64,000 bases of DNA from Siphonodentalium dalli (GCA_032622095.1 CP136061.1:25732991-25796990); one strand, 5' to 3'; counted from the first letter of the stretch, positions 32,601-46,200 are shown. The notes: generated by a model not told the origin, from the letters alone. Made by a program: numbers and translations.

Positions 32601-34111
32601 AATATATCCAATAACTAAAGTTGAGATTTCATAGTTCATGTGCTGGAGCCTTCAAACTATTGGTTGACACCACAGTAACAGTTTAGTCGCAAATGTGCTC
32701 ACTGGAGACATGTTAAATTAGATGGTCCACTTCAGAAGTTCTTGCAAAGGCCTAGGCTGTTTCAGTCAGTTAATAAATTTGAGTAATAATAGTACGACCT
32801 CTGCTTTAACCAAGGCTTCAGCATGATTTACATAAACAGAGAACAGAAAATTCCTTTGTTGAAGATTGTCACATCACCAGTTACAATAATTTGACTTGTC
32901 ACCCATCCTCATTCACAATAAATTATAAAATTTACAAAGCACGTTTAAGATATTACACAGCTGAAGATTGTCACACATTTGAGAACTGGTCCATAAATAC
33001 TGTTCGTTATCCACATTGAATGTGAAATTCAACTCATGGCAATTTGGAGCAACGTCTACACGCAGCAACAGATTATTACTCTATGGTGGTCCTCTACTTC
33101 CTGATATGGCACATTCTATGTATGATTCTGTAGTCTTCCTGAAAAAATAAATATATGAAGTCAGATTTTTAAATTATTCTTTATGCATGTCATGGTTTGA
33201 ACTGAAGAAAATCTATTATAGTATGGATCTTAAAATTTAACCGCCCATTTTCAGACATCCCCCACTAGTTGATGAACATTATCCACAAATCAGGTTCCAT
33301 CTATTTAGATCACTTGTACCAATGTTAATCATATTTCCCAAATATGAAATAACATACCGTATGATATCCAGGCATGAATTTAAATATGAATTATATGTTC
33401 CCATAACAAGTGTTATATAGTTTCCTGGGTATAACATAATGAAAAGGAGTCAAAAATACCTATCCTGGAGCGCTACTATCAATAAATATTGATTTTATAT
33501 AAACATTTTCTTATATAATGTGACTATCAAGTGGGTCATATATTTGTTATTATTTTTAGAAAGAGTAATCGCGCATGCAACGCTCAGAACAAACACGAGC
33601 TGTAAAATGTCGCAAATTGATGGTATGTATGTACCAGAATATGTGAAATATTATCAATATTAAGATGCATAATCCGATTGAACACCCCTCAATTACTATA
33701 TATTTGGATTCGGGGGTAAAACATATTTGATTCGAGTCGAGGAACCCACCCACCAAAGCTCAGAGTTATTACATGTCGATTTTTGAAATATATTATTTTT
33801 CACCATCGAGACTTATTAGTGGCCTGGTAAAAAGTCGACTAGCCGATGGTCTTGGACCAATTGCAGGTGAAGATGGATAGTTATTGAACAGGAATCACTT
33901 CTCCGTCAATTTCAGGACAAACTTTTTTTATGCAATTATTGTAAATTGGAATTAATGTTAAATCATGAAAATTGAGATTCAGTATCAAACACCCAGATTA
34001 TATTTGGTCTCTTTGAAGTTATTTAATTATTGTAGCCACGAATCAGCACTGTGAATACAGATTCCGTCAAATTGCGAAAACAATTAATGGATTAATGGAT
34101 TAACGTTTTCG
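32601..34111. other. Unassigned non-coding stretch
   Basis: Apart from the inverted R4 fragment at 33715-33880, I recognise nothing. Confidence 0.45.
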
Positions 34112-34250
34112 AATACCATGTTACCACCAATACTTTGATAGAGAAAATATAATTCTCAAAGAGTATAATTATTTTTGCATGAACTTTACTTTTATATCAA
34201 AATATAAGATCATATCATGTTTCATGACCATGTCTGGCATATATAGAGGA
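34112..34250 (+). repeat. Dispersed repeat R5, copy interrupted by the CTAG element
   Basis: Second copy of 31868-32007. Its homology ends at 34250, and CTAG begins at 34251. Confidence 0.75.
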
Positions 34251-34939
34251 CTAGCAGGGTTACCCGGCGTTGCCCAGGTTAAAGTAATGTGAAACCCTCT
34301 GTGGATATTGTTGGTGGGAAATTGCAAATACTCTTGCTCTCAAAGTGTACATGTTACACGTATTCTCATAAATTGTATATCCAAATGGCATCACAGAACA
34401 TGATTATTACACATGAAATATAAGTAGTGGCTCACCTTGTCAGGTCTGAGCGATTATCATTTTGTTTATCGCGTTTAATCAGTCCCACCAATAAAGAAGT
34501 ATTTATTTATTTACAATTGCGTATACTTCAGACGTTATAGCATGAAACATAAACACATTAGTTCGAAAAAATAAAAGACGACAATTGTATACATAGAGCT
34601 GTATCAAGCAGTCAGTCAATCAATCTAGTTTATCATATCTTCATGAAGATACAGATGTTTTAAAGATATGCCCAAGTGCTCCTCTGTTCTAGTGCTATAT
34701 ACTGGCTAATCATTTTCAGTTTAAATGAAATGATGTTATGCAGGTATAGCAGCTACATGTGCCCGACACATCGATATTTTGAGTTGTTTATGTTAGGCGA
34801 TGAGTCTGTTCTAAAAAATGAAAGAAATCCTCTGTATCGGGCAGATATACCATTGTCAGATGTCAAAATTGTGATTGTGAAATTGGAATGCCAAAAACTC
34901 CTTAGAACGACATGGATATGGCCTATGAGATGACTATAT

Positions 34940-36690
34940 ATAACTTTGTTGGATATCGGCGAATTGAACAATCTTAGTGAATCTCCTCTCGTCATCCATG
35001 ACCCAAACTACCCCAAATGTGATTTAGTTCATCATATCATTAGAGAAGAACGTGCATGAATTTGGTGGAATTAGTGCTAAATATATTTGCATCAACTTTG
35101 GTGCATCTCCCCTCATGCATGACTTGAACCGCGCCACTTTTGTCATATTTAAACCACGTCTATTAGACTCATGCATGTATTATATAATGGAGATGATTAT
35201 ATATAAGTTTGGTGGTAATCGGCAACTGAACAAATTCTTATCATAGTTATTACCCCCCCCCCCATCTCTCACCCAAACGGCACCAATTTAGCGTCTTTGT
35301 TTGGGCACCAATTTCGCGTGTTTAAATCACACGTTTATATTCCTCGTATCATGGAGAAGAATAATATATCAATTTGGTCGAAATCTGCGCAAAACATAGC
35401 CCCTCCCCTGACTCCAACAACGTCACTTTAGAGAATGTTAACCCGCACCATTATCTTACTCATAAAAAGTTACCCCTGTTAGACCGCATTGGTGCCATCT
35501 CGATTGTACACTTAAAGTTATATATAGAACACAGACAGATATTCGCAAATATTGATTTATTGTATCATTTGAGACGAACGTGTGTGAGTTTGATGGTAAT
35601 TGTCACTAAACATATTTTTTTGGTGACCCTCCCGTCCCTATTTCGGACTCAAGAGGGGCCACGTTTGACATCGTTAAACCACACACTTAGACTCATTATA
35701 GAGATGAATATATATACAATTTATGAAAATTGGCGAGTATACAAATTCGTATCAAATTTAGGGCCACCATTGCATATCTCTCAGCCCAAAGCACCAATTT
35801 GGCGCATTTAAACCACACGATTAGATTATTCATATCACGGAGAAGAATATGTATCAATCAGGTGGAAATCGGCGCTGAACATTTTGTTTATCAATGTTTG
35901 TGTCCCTCTCACCCTCCAGGCATCCCTGAATCGAATGGCCCAACTTCTTTAAACCACGCAATTAGACTCCTGATATCATGGTGATTATTATTTGTAAGTT
36001 TGGTGATAATCCGCGACTAAACAAATTTTTATCAAATTTAGTGCCCACCCCACCCCACCCCATCTCTCACCAAAGCAGCACCAATATGACGTCTTTAAAA
36101 TCACATGATTAGATTCCTCATATTATGGATAAGAATGTGTATCAATTTGATGGAAATTGGCGCTAAAAATATTGTGTATCAATTTTTGTGCCCCTCTCCC
36201 GTTTAGTGCACTCCCGACTCGAATGACGCCACTTTTGACAGCTTTAAGCCACACCATTAGACAGCTCATACCATGGGGATGAATTTGTATAAGTTTGGTG
36301 GCAATCGCCGACTAAACCAATTCTTAACAGATTTAGTACCCACCCACCGCCCTCCCCAAATCTCTCATCACAACGACACCAATTTGGCGTCTTTAAATCA
36401 CACAATAAAATTCCTTGTATCATGGAGACGATCTCAGAAGAATGTGCATCAATTTGGAAGAATTCGGCGTTAAAATTATTTTGATCAATTTTGGTTCCCC
36501 GCTCCCCTTCCGGGCATCCTTTACGCGAACGGCGCGACGTTTGAAAAATCTAAACCACACCATTAGATTCCTCATATTATGGGGATGATTATATATAAGT
36601 TTGGTGGCAATCGGCGACAAATTTATTTTCTGCTCCTCCCCCTTTTATGCCCCTGACAACAACGGCGTCACTTTAGAAAATTCTAACCCT
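34940..36690 (+). repeat. ~145-bp degenerate tandem units inside the CTAG element
   Basis: TTTGGTGGTAATCGGCG-like motifs recur at about 34950, 35060, 35208, 35372, 35588, 35718, 35858, 35998, 36148, 36290, 36452 and 36598. Between them lie CACACNATTAGA and ATCATGGAGA(A/T)GA blocks. The ORFs reflect these units. Confidence 0.7.
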
Positions 36691-36814
36691 CGCCATTATC
36701 TTTCTCGTAAAAAGTTACCCCTATTAGACCCCTTTTGTGTCATCTAGGTGGACCCTTATGAATTTCTATAGAACACAGACAGACATACAGACATTCGCAA
36801 ATATAGATATAGAT

Positions 36815-36965
36815 ATCTACACTTTTTGGTTGGATATGGGAATTATCTCATGAGTGATGACAAAAGAAATGAATTTCCACGAGTGGCTCTGCCACGAGTG
36901 GAAATTCATTTTATTTTTGTCATTATGAATGAGATAATTACCACATCCAACCAAAAAGTGTAGAT
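36815..36965. repeat. 151-bp near-perfect hairpin at the palindrome centre
   Basis: Arms run from ATCTACACTTTTTGGTTGGA to its complement ending GTGTAGAT at 36965, with a very small loop around CTCTG (36890-36894). A few mismatches only. This is a foldback (MITE-like) insertion or the extrusion core of the larger palindrome. Confidence 0.8.
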
Positions 36966-38871
36966 GTTCTGTTCATTATATGCTCCCCTCAGTTGTACCA
37001 TGACTCAACCCGAAAGAGTAAAGAGAGCAAATTTGTATACCCATGATAATGAGCTTGTGCATGTAAAAATAGTTCCATTTTTCAGACAGATTGGTTGAGG
37101 GATAAAGGGGTTAACACCATAGTATGTTTACCAAAATAATTTAATTGATCATATATCACAATTTTTCAACCTGAACACTCAGGGACATTTAGCTTAGTCT
37201 TCCACCAAGAAACCTAATCACTTTTAATTTTAGCGCGGATGGATACGAGTGAAATATCGATATCTCACTAGACGGATAACGGTTTGTATCTGATGTAAAA
37301 ATACTATGATAATTGTGCGGGTTAAATTTTTCTAAAGTGACGTTGTTGGTGTCAGGGGAGGGGCTATTTTTAGCACATATTTCGACCAAATTGATATATT
37401 ATTCTTCTCCGTGATACGAGGAATATAAAACGTGTGATTTAAAGACGGGAAATTTGTGCCTTTTGTGTGAGAGATGGGGGGGGGGGGGTAATAACTATGA
37501 TAAGAATTTGTTTAGTTGCCGATTACCACCAAACTTATATATAATCATCTCCATTATATAATGCATGCATGAGTCTAACAGACGTGGCTTTAATATGACA
37601 AAAGTGGCGCGGTTCAAGTCATGCATGAGGGGAGTTGCACCAAAGTTGTTACAAATATGTTTAGCACTGATTCCACCAAATTCATGTACGTTCTTCTCTA
37701 CTGATATGATGAATTAAATCACATTTTGGGTCGTTTGGGTCATGGATGGCGAGAGGATATTCACTAGCATTGATAAGATTGCTCAATTCGCCGATATCCA
37801 ACAAAGTTATATATAGTCATCTCACAGGCCATCTCCATGTCGTTCTAAGGAGTTTTTGGCATTCCAATTTCACAATCTCGACAAATGGTGACCGAATTAA
37901 GTCACTTGAACAATTATATCTTCTCAACTGTCATATTTATATGGGGATGGAAATCAGGGCATAGAAGAAAGCATTAAAAGTATATTTATATCAATCTATT
38001 TAAGAGATACATATATTTATTCAAACTGAGGGACATTGAATCGTCAGATGATTGCATATTAGAATGGCTCATGTATATATTATAACACGATTGAGTCTGT
38101 CGCATTCAATATAGTTTCCACAAAAAAAGTTAAAATTGCCAAGAGATATTGAAATATAGAGCAGGCCTGTTCAAAAATAGTGGTCACAGTGTGCAATCAA
38201 ATATGGTTACTTCTGAGATAAAGGAAAACGCAGTCCGTAGCACTTGACTTTTCAGGATCCTCCAATATTGACATCTGACAAGGGTATATCTGCCCGATAC
38301 AGAGGATTTCTTTCATTTTTTAGAACAGACTCATCGCCTAACATAACCAACTCAAAATATCGATGTGTCGGGCACATGTAGCTGCTATACCTGCATAACA
38401 TCAATTCTTTTAAACTTAAAATGATTAGCCAGTATATAGCACCAGAACAGAGGAGCACCTGGTCATATCTTCAAAAGATCTGTATCTTCATGAAGATATG
38501 ATAAACTAGATTGATTAATGTAAATCTCTATGTAAAACACAATTGTCGTTTTTAATTTTTTCGAACTAATGTGTTTATGATGTTCATGTTTCATGCTATA
38601 ACATCTGAAGTATTCGCAGTTGTAAATAAATAGATACTTCTTTATTGGTGGGACGGATTAAATGCGATAAACAAAATGATAATCGCTCCGACCTGACAAG
38701 GTGAGCAACTACTTATATTCCATGTGTAACAATAATGTTTTGTGATGCCATTTGGATATACAATTTGTGAGAATACGTGTAAAATGTACACTTTGAGAGC
38801 AAGAGTATTCTCAATTCCCACCAACAATATCCACAGAGGGTTTCACATCACTTTAACTTTAACCTGGGTAA

Positions 38872-39352
38872 CGCCGGGTAACCCTGCTAGTTAAGTTATA
38901 TATCGCCGGGTAACCCTGCTAGTTAAGTTATATATCGCCGGGTAACCCTGCTAGTTAAGTTATATATCGCCGGGTAACCATGCTAGTTAAGTTATATATC
39001 GCCGGGTAACCCTGCTAGTTAAGTTATATATCGCCGGGTAACCCTGCTAGTTAAGTTATATATCGCCGGGTAACCATGCTAGTTAAGTTATACATCGCCG
39101 GGTAACCCTGCTAGTTAAGTTATACATCGCCGGGTAACCCTGCTAGTTAAGTTATATATCGCCGGGTAACCCTGCTAGTTAAGTTATATATCGCCGGGTA
39201 ACCCTGCTAGTTAAGTTATATATCGCCGGGCAACCCTGCTAGTTAAGTTATATATCGCCGGGCAACCCTGCTAGTTAAGTTATATATCGCCGGGCGACCC
39301 TGCTAGTTAAGTTATATATCGCCGGGCAACCCCGCTAGTTAAGTTATATATA
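38872..39352 (+). repeat. 32-bp tandem array of the CTAG-element terminus (~15 copies)
   Basis: Units read CGCCGGGTAACCCTGCTAG plus TTAAGTTATATAT. The first unit is the right end of the 34251-38890 element itself. Point variants are ordered along the array: TAACCATG in copies 4 and 7, TACATCG before copies 8-9, GGGCAACC in the last few copies. Confidence 0.9.
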
Positions 39353-39907
39353 TAGCGCAATGGCGGACTCGATGGGCGTCGGTGGCGCACACTTAAAGGC
39401 CCACTTAATTTTCGAGTCACCGATTATTTTTTTATAGTGACTTGATATACGGTTTTAATAACAATCTGTGCCATAAAATATGATTAAAATACTATAATTC
39501 ATGACTATTTGAAACATCTGTGTCTCAGAAGATGCCCACAGAGAAATAGAAAACTGCTGAAGACTCCCCCCCCCTGACATCCAGAAGGCAACATAATACA
39601 ATGTTTTTCAATTAAAGGGGAAGAACTCTATCGTTAATATATAGAGTTATTCCCCCTGCATTGAAAATAATACTGATTTTTACTTCAATCTTGATGACAA
39701 AACTCAACAAAAACAACATGTCCGCAGTTTATTACACCGGACAAGTTGATAACACAATGTTTTGGAGCTTCCTCTTTCAAATGGTATATATTATGGCATA
39801 TATTTTGTATAAAGTAATCTGGGGGTTCGAAAATTAAGTGGGACTTTAAGTATATAATATCCGCAATTAAGAATATATCTGACAATGATATGCGGATCGA
39901 TTGACTG
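39353..39907. other. Unassigned stretch before the SRCR/EGF gene
   Basis: A block GTCACCGATTATTTTTTTAT near 39417 and a C-run at 39567-39574 are noted. No gene. Confidence 0.4.
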
Positions 39908-40056
39908 TACCACAGTTGTTAGAAATTTGTGTCAAAACCCCCCGAAAACAAATATCCCCACCCCTACTTACTATATAATTGACAATTATATAGTAATTAG
40001 GGGTGGGGATATTTGTTTTCGGGGGTTTTTGACACAAATTTCCAACAACTGTGGTA
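39908..40056. repeat. 149-bp near-perfect hairpin 68 bp upstream of a start codon
   Basis: Left arm TACCACAGTTGTTAGAAATT... pairs with ...AATTTCCAACAACTGTGGTA through about 70 bp, including CCCCGAAAACAAATATCCCC and its complement. The apex is an AT-rich TATATAATTGACAATTATAT stretch. It sits where the promoter or 5' UTR of the SRCR/EGF gene should be. Confidence 0.8.
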
Positions 40057-40124
40057 TGTCCGTGTCATTATACTGTCATACGTCCTTATTTTGTAGATCG
40101 CAGACGGAATAACGTGCCGACAAG

Positions 40125-40214
40125 ATGCTGAAACTTTTCTTTTCCGCTTTGGTCGCTGTCGTACTTGGCCAGGTTGTGCTAGTTGACTCATCAGACGAGA
40201 GTAGCGATGGAGAT
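40125..40214 (+). CDS. SRCR/EGF gene exon 1: signal peptide
   Basis: 30 codons, phase 0, ending GGAGAT|GTGAGT. The hydrophobic core SALVAVVLG after a single Lys is a typical signal peptide. Cleavage is likely near Gly15-Val20 (inference). The context GACAAGATGC is an acceptable animal start. Confidence 0.8.
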
Positions 40215-43200
40215 GTGAGTATGAATGAATGCTGTATTGCATAACCTACCATTTAAAGTAGAACAATGCAGAACATATATACAAACAATCTATAATGAAT
40301 GTTGATGGCCGGTCTAAATTTTACACAATATGAAACATATTACATACATGTGACCCGCCATATCAAATCCAGTTGTAAGTCGGGATTTTTTTTATCCTGT
40401 GCCAATGCAACGAATGCATTCCCTTAAATGTGCGAGTCGACCATAGGTCGCCTCGCATATATAAGAGAATGCATTGGCCTAACAATTTTTTATCATTTGT
40501 TTTAAATAAATGTTTCTTACAATTTTTAGGACATAAAATAAAAAACATCCATTACCCTGCAGGGAGCCCCACACATATATAGAAGCATATAGAAGAGTGT
40601 CGTCTGCTCATGTTTGTCTGGGGCTCTGTATGGGTGAAATTATAAAATTGTTAAAGAATACAAGAAAAAATTGTTAGGCCAATGCATTCTCTTATATACA
40701 TGTATGCGAGGCGACCTATGGTCGACTCGCATATATAAGAGAATGCATTCACACAGGGTAAAAAAATCCCGACTTACGACTGGATTTGATATGGCGGGTA
40801 CACATATATGCTGTAATAATGAAATACAACGCAATACACGTCATAGTTTAAAGTTTAAAATTAACACCTTTCTAAAAAAAAAAGAACAGTTATATGTTCC
40901 GCCTCCAGTAAGATTGATTGGTCACATAGAGCCGCGCAACATATACCATGTTCACGTCTCGAGCCGTCAACGTAAGGAAAACCAAGACAATCGTTTCATC
41001 GTCTCTCGCGGCCTGCTTTTTTCATGATGTAATTTACGGTAAACAACGTTATTGAGAGATTTTGACATTTTCTGCTGATCATTCTTCGGAATAAATGTAA
41101 AATTTCTAAGAATTACCAGGACTGTCGGCAGAACATATACGTTTTTGTGGTGAATTGACTGTAACATGGTGTGAGATTGACGGCATGGAGCCTATGTTCA
41201 ACTCCAAGCCGCCAATGTCACACCATGTTACCGTCAATCCACAAGAATAACTTATAATTTGTACACCTCATCTCAGCTGCCCTCCGCGTTTATGTAATCA
41301 CACACCATCTGTATTCACACGATTAGCTCCATAAGAATCAGTACAAATCACGAATGTTTCCGAAGTTCATCAGACTACAACTGATGTTGATACTTCATAA
41401 AAAGCGATGAAAACGTACGTCACTTAACCCTTTACCCAACAAACCGGCCAAAACCGGCCAAATAAAGATTCAACAGCCTAAAATATCTTCGGTCTGTCTC
41501 AATAGAACCATACACATATGGATATCATTGGAACCGGCTCCTTGACCACATTGTGATAGTTACAGTTATGCCCTGTGCCAATGCATTCTCTTATATATGC
41601 GAGTCGACCATAGGTCGCCTCGCATATATAAGAGAATGCATTGGCCTAAAAAAAATCTTTTTTTAACACTTTTTACCATTTTTTCTTACATTCTTTAACA
41701 ATTTTATAATTTTTAATGTGTTAAGCCAATGCATTCTCTTATATATGCGAGGCGACCTATAGTCGACTCGCATATATAAGAGAATGCATTGGCACAGGGC
41801 CCTTCTGTTGGGTAAAGGGTTAATAATCCCGAATGCTATCACAACAATGCTGGACTCCATGCATGTCGCGCCTTGTGTGAGCTGGTCACTCCATGCACAC
41901 AAAGGCGGATACCAGTTGGTTTTGGACTTCCAGTCCTGCCCGGCAAATCACTTATCAGGGCTCTCTACCGGGAGAGGTCTGGAAACTACCAAACCAGCCA
42001 GGAAGAAGCGAACGAAAAAGACTCCATCCAGGAAAAAGAGAGACACAGAGAGATTGGCTGCGAGGAAAAAGAGGAAATCGACTGATGCCACACCAGGCGA
42101 CACCTCCCGCGCAGCCGAGATCGATGCACCGCCCGAAGTGGTAATGGACTCTCCATCGCCACGGATAGACGCGGACATCTCATTTTTCAACCCGAAGACG
42201 CCGGATTACACCGCACCGGAGTCTTCACCTGCCTCTCCTACAGCAAACGAAGCACCAACATCCGACCCCGAAGATACATCCGACTCCGAAGACACATCTG
42301 ACTCCGACTCCGAAGACACATCTGACTCCAACCCCGACGACACATCTGATTCCGACTCTGACTGCGACTCCGACGACACACCCGACTCCGAAAAAGAAGA
42401 AAGACAAAAGAACTTAATGGAAGTTTTAGCGAGAGCACAAGAAGCATTAAGAAAAGCCGATTTAATACAAGCCGAAACCGAAAAGCTCATTAATCGTCCG
42501 ACTCCAAGTTTGCAAACATCACCATCCGAACCACCGCCAAAAAAGAGAAAGAGAAATAGAAAGAAACAAAACAACCGCCGCTAAGACTCCTCCACCACGT
42601 TTTCGCCGCCTTGCCTCCAACCACAGCACCTACGACAGCCAAACTGTTCGATTGTCATCGGAAAAAACCAAGGAAGGGTGAAGAGACTTGCACACTGCAG
42701 TCCGACCATCATACCCGGCCTTCGGCCGGAAACGACTCAACGACGGTCACTTAAAGCCAATCGTGTTCATGCATTCCACTTCACAAAAAACGATGAAAAC
42801 GTACGTCACTTAAAGCCAATCGTGTTATTGGGCGACACTGTTGGAATTTGAAAAATAAATGTTACTTACAATTGTTATGGTAGTTTTGAAAAGTTGTTCA
42901 AATTATTAATGTTCTATTAAAATGTACTGGTATATGATCATAAGAAATAACTTGCAGATCTATTGGGGTCATTGGTTTTTGACCCGGCAGAGTAATTAGA
43001 GAGTGCTCAATTTCCCTTGATATATCAAGACTGCCCCGTGACGATAATATAAATAGTATAGCATTTGTTCCATGGTCAAAGCTGTTATCGTTTACCAGTC
43101 GGCTGTAGAACACGAACTCGGTCTGTTGAACACAACGATATCCAGTAAATCCGACATTGTTGCTTTATACACCATGGTGATTGACATCCTCATCAATGCT

Positions 43201-46200
43201 GCAAAGGAAGCAAGTCATAGAAGGACACACAAACGCAACGTTAAATCATATTGGAATGCTGATTTGAAAGCTCTTCATAAACGTATGCGACAATGCAGGA
43301 GGTTCTGGATATCTAAAGGGCGTCCAACAGACCTACCTAATCAATGTTTTCGTGCTTATATGGATTCCAAACGTCAATTTCGTCGATGCCATCGAGCATC
43401 AGTCAAATTCCTTAAAGTTCAATCTGAGAAAAGAATTGAATATTATGCACAATATGACCAGGCATCTTTCTGGAAAGCCATAAAGAGCAATACAAAATAT
43501 GGTATTAACCAAGGCTCTGAAATGAAATTCGGCGACCTCATATGCAGGGATCCTGAGGATATCGTTACTGGCTGGAGGGGCTATTTCCAAAATCTCTTTA
43601 AAAGCGGCAACCACGGTAATCCCAAGTTTGAAGCTTACATCGGAAACACTGTCAAACAGCTGAAAACTCGCAATACTGTGAACTTAGTATCTGATTTTGA
43701 ATTCTGTCACCCCGTATCTTCCAATGAAATTAGGTCCTGTATTCACAAGCTCAAAAAGCAGAAAGCTGGAGGCCTCACTCAGATCGTGAATGAGCATCTG
43801 ATACACAGTCCACCCAAATTATATGATGTCCTTGGAAAGTTATTTTCGTCCATGCTGGACTTTGAGTTCATACCCCGGGACATGAAAGTTGGGGTAATAG
43901 TCCCTATCTATAAAGGGGACCCAAAGCCTATCGAAAATCCGGATAGCCACAGGGCAGTCACATTGTTGCCTGTCACTTATAAATTATTTGAAACAATTCT
44001 CCTCGATAGGCTTCTACACTGACTCGGCGCTCTTTCAAAATTTCCCGAACAAACTTCAAAATGGCTTCCAGAAGGGTGTCGGGTGCAATGTAACATCCTC
44101 CTTTTTGCAGGAAAGTATAGAGTTTGCACTCAGTAATAACTCTGTAGTATATGCCGCTTTTCTAAACTCAAAAAAAGGCTTTCAATCGCGTTTGGCATGA
44201 TGGCTTGATATATAAATTGTACAGAAAAGGTCTCGCGGGACATATACTCAGAGTTATTGCTGACATGTACACCGACATGAAGAGCGTTGTGAGATACCAC
44301 GGTCTTCATTCAGAATCACTCGATGTAGAACAAGGGACTAGACAAGTTGACATCGTGTCACCTTTTCTATACCTTGTCTATATCGATGACCTTCTAGCTA
44401 CTTTATCCGACGCCCCAGAAGGTCTCCACATCGACGCTGTCTCTTGCAGTTGCCCCACCACTGCCGATGATATATGTTTGTTATCTTACTCTGACGGGGG
44501 CTTGAAGAACATGCTAAACACATATCACAACTACAGTATACCTGGAACTTCGAGTACTCTTTTTCCAAAAGCGAGGTAGTTGTCTTCGGGCCAAAAACGT
44601 ACCACCCAAGGCAAGCACGAGACAGCTCGATGTGGAAACTAGGCGAAAACAAACTCAAAGAAGTGGAGAGCGTGGTACATCTTGGGATACCCCAAAACCA
44701 GAAGTCCGACCGTCAACCAAATATAGATACAGCATGTGAACTAATGCGTAAAACCTTTTTCGGTGCATGCAGGTCGGCCACCGCAAATAACTATCGCCAA
44801 TATCTCAACTGATCATACTAAAGCATCTTGCACTCCCAAAAGCTTTATATGGCTGCGAGATGTGGTATCAGCTATCAGAAGCAAATTTCCTGCAACTCGA
44901 ACGATCTTACCGCATGTGTCTCAAAACAATTCAGTGTTTACCGACAAGGACAAGCATATGTTGCACACACAACGGCCTTGTGCAATATTGTGGGATTTCC
45001 GACAGATGCTGGATATGTGTTAAAATGACATTTGAAGTGCGAATGTTTGCGAAAAAACAAAACAATTCTGAAGTGATGAAAGGCCGTTTTTATCTATTAA
45101 ACAGAGTCTTTCGCTCAAATGGAGACCGCTTACGATCGGCAAATGTGTATGTACAATATATAATTACGTTTATAGCTGTGGTGCAACCGTGTGTCGGTCT
45201 GAAAAATGGATTTTGTGGTGTTGTTATGATATTTCTGTCACATTTACGTTCTAAAAATAGAATTTTTCGTCTTTTCGAAAGCAACTTCCGATTAAATGTT
45301 TGTACCGTTTATACACTGTGGTTATCACAAATCGTCGTTGAATGTTGTCAGCCAGCCACGACGGAGCACGAGCTAGTCGGCAGGATGCAAAAATGCCAGC
45401 TAACAAAACGACCATTGGGCATGGCATTTTTGCAGTTTGCAGTGCAATTTTGCCAGCGTATGAACGTACCCTTATAGAAGCCGATGTTAGTTTCGCGTCC
45501 CATTTGTTGATTTAAGTATTTTTTGTCGAGTTTTTGGATCATGTAATAAATATAATCTACAACTCGTCCCCAGTTTATAGCGGAATTTATAAAACTCGTC
45601 CAGTAAATTAGGTCCGGACCTCACCAAGGCTCGGCCCAGACCTAATTTACTGGACTCGTTTTGTAAATTCCGCTATAAACTGAGGACTCGTTGTATGTGA
45701 TAATCGGGTATTCTTTCATTGTAGGAATTACCAAACTGTGAGCTGTGTCCAGGTGAGTAATACTGCTATGTTAACACTAATGTAATGCCAGTCAAACATT
45801 GGTATGGCAGGTATCTACACTGACACACTGCAGGACTAGTATTCACCAACCTGATTTATATAGGATTGTACTTGGTTTATATATATAGAAGATCTCCAAC
45901 GAGTTATATTGAGAAAAAGATTTTACGAAACGAGTTTGATAAATTTGATTCACAACGAGTCGTAGAATTTAATGGAGGTTAATAAATTACGTATACAATA
46001 GAACGAGTTTGAGACACCTTTTATAACATAATCAAATACACGCGAAGTATTCATCGAAAACAACAATAATAAACTTCAGCGATCCAAAGTCATTGAAATA
46101 ATGGCGTGACGTCATCGCACGCGCTAATATTACACGTGTGTCTTACCAATATTTATGAAGTCGGTTTTGTGGTTTAATTATGTGATAAATATGATTATAC

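Larger units (their letters stand above)
34251..38890. mobile_element. 4.6-kb CTAG-bounded palindromic element
   Basis: The ends are reverse complements: CTAGCAGGGTTACCCGGCGT at 34251 and ACGCCGGGTAACCCTGCTAG ending at 38890. The arms pair over long distances: 34251-34940 with 37790-38890 and, more loosely, 34940-35460 with 37300-37790. The paired arms encode the same ORF twice (34676 on plus, 38458 on minus; MLLCSSAIYWLI versus MLLCSGAIYWLI), which is repeat-derived. Between the arms are about a dozen ~145-bp degenerate units with TTTGGTGG(A/T)AATCGGCG. No transposase, Rep or helicase domain is visible, so it is non-autonomous. Confidence 0.7.

Noticed and set aside
34676-34933. Conserved gene duplicated at 34676 and 38458
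   Set aside because: The two similar ORFs are the arms of the palindromic element. No domain, and both run through repeat sequence.
38872-39352. CRISPR array
   Set aside because: The 32-bp units are contiguous without unique spacers, and the context is eukaryotic.
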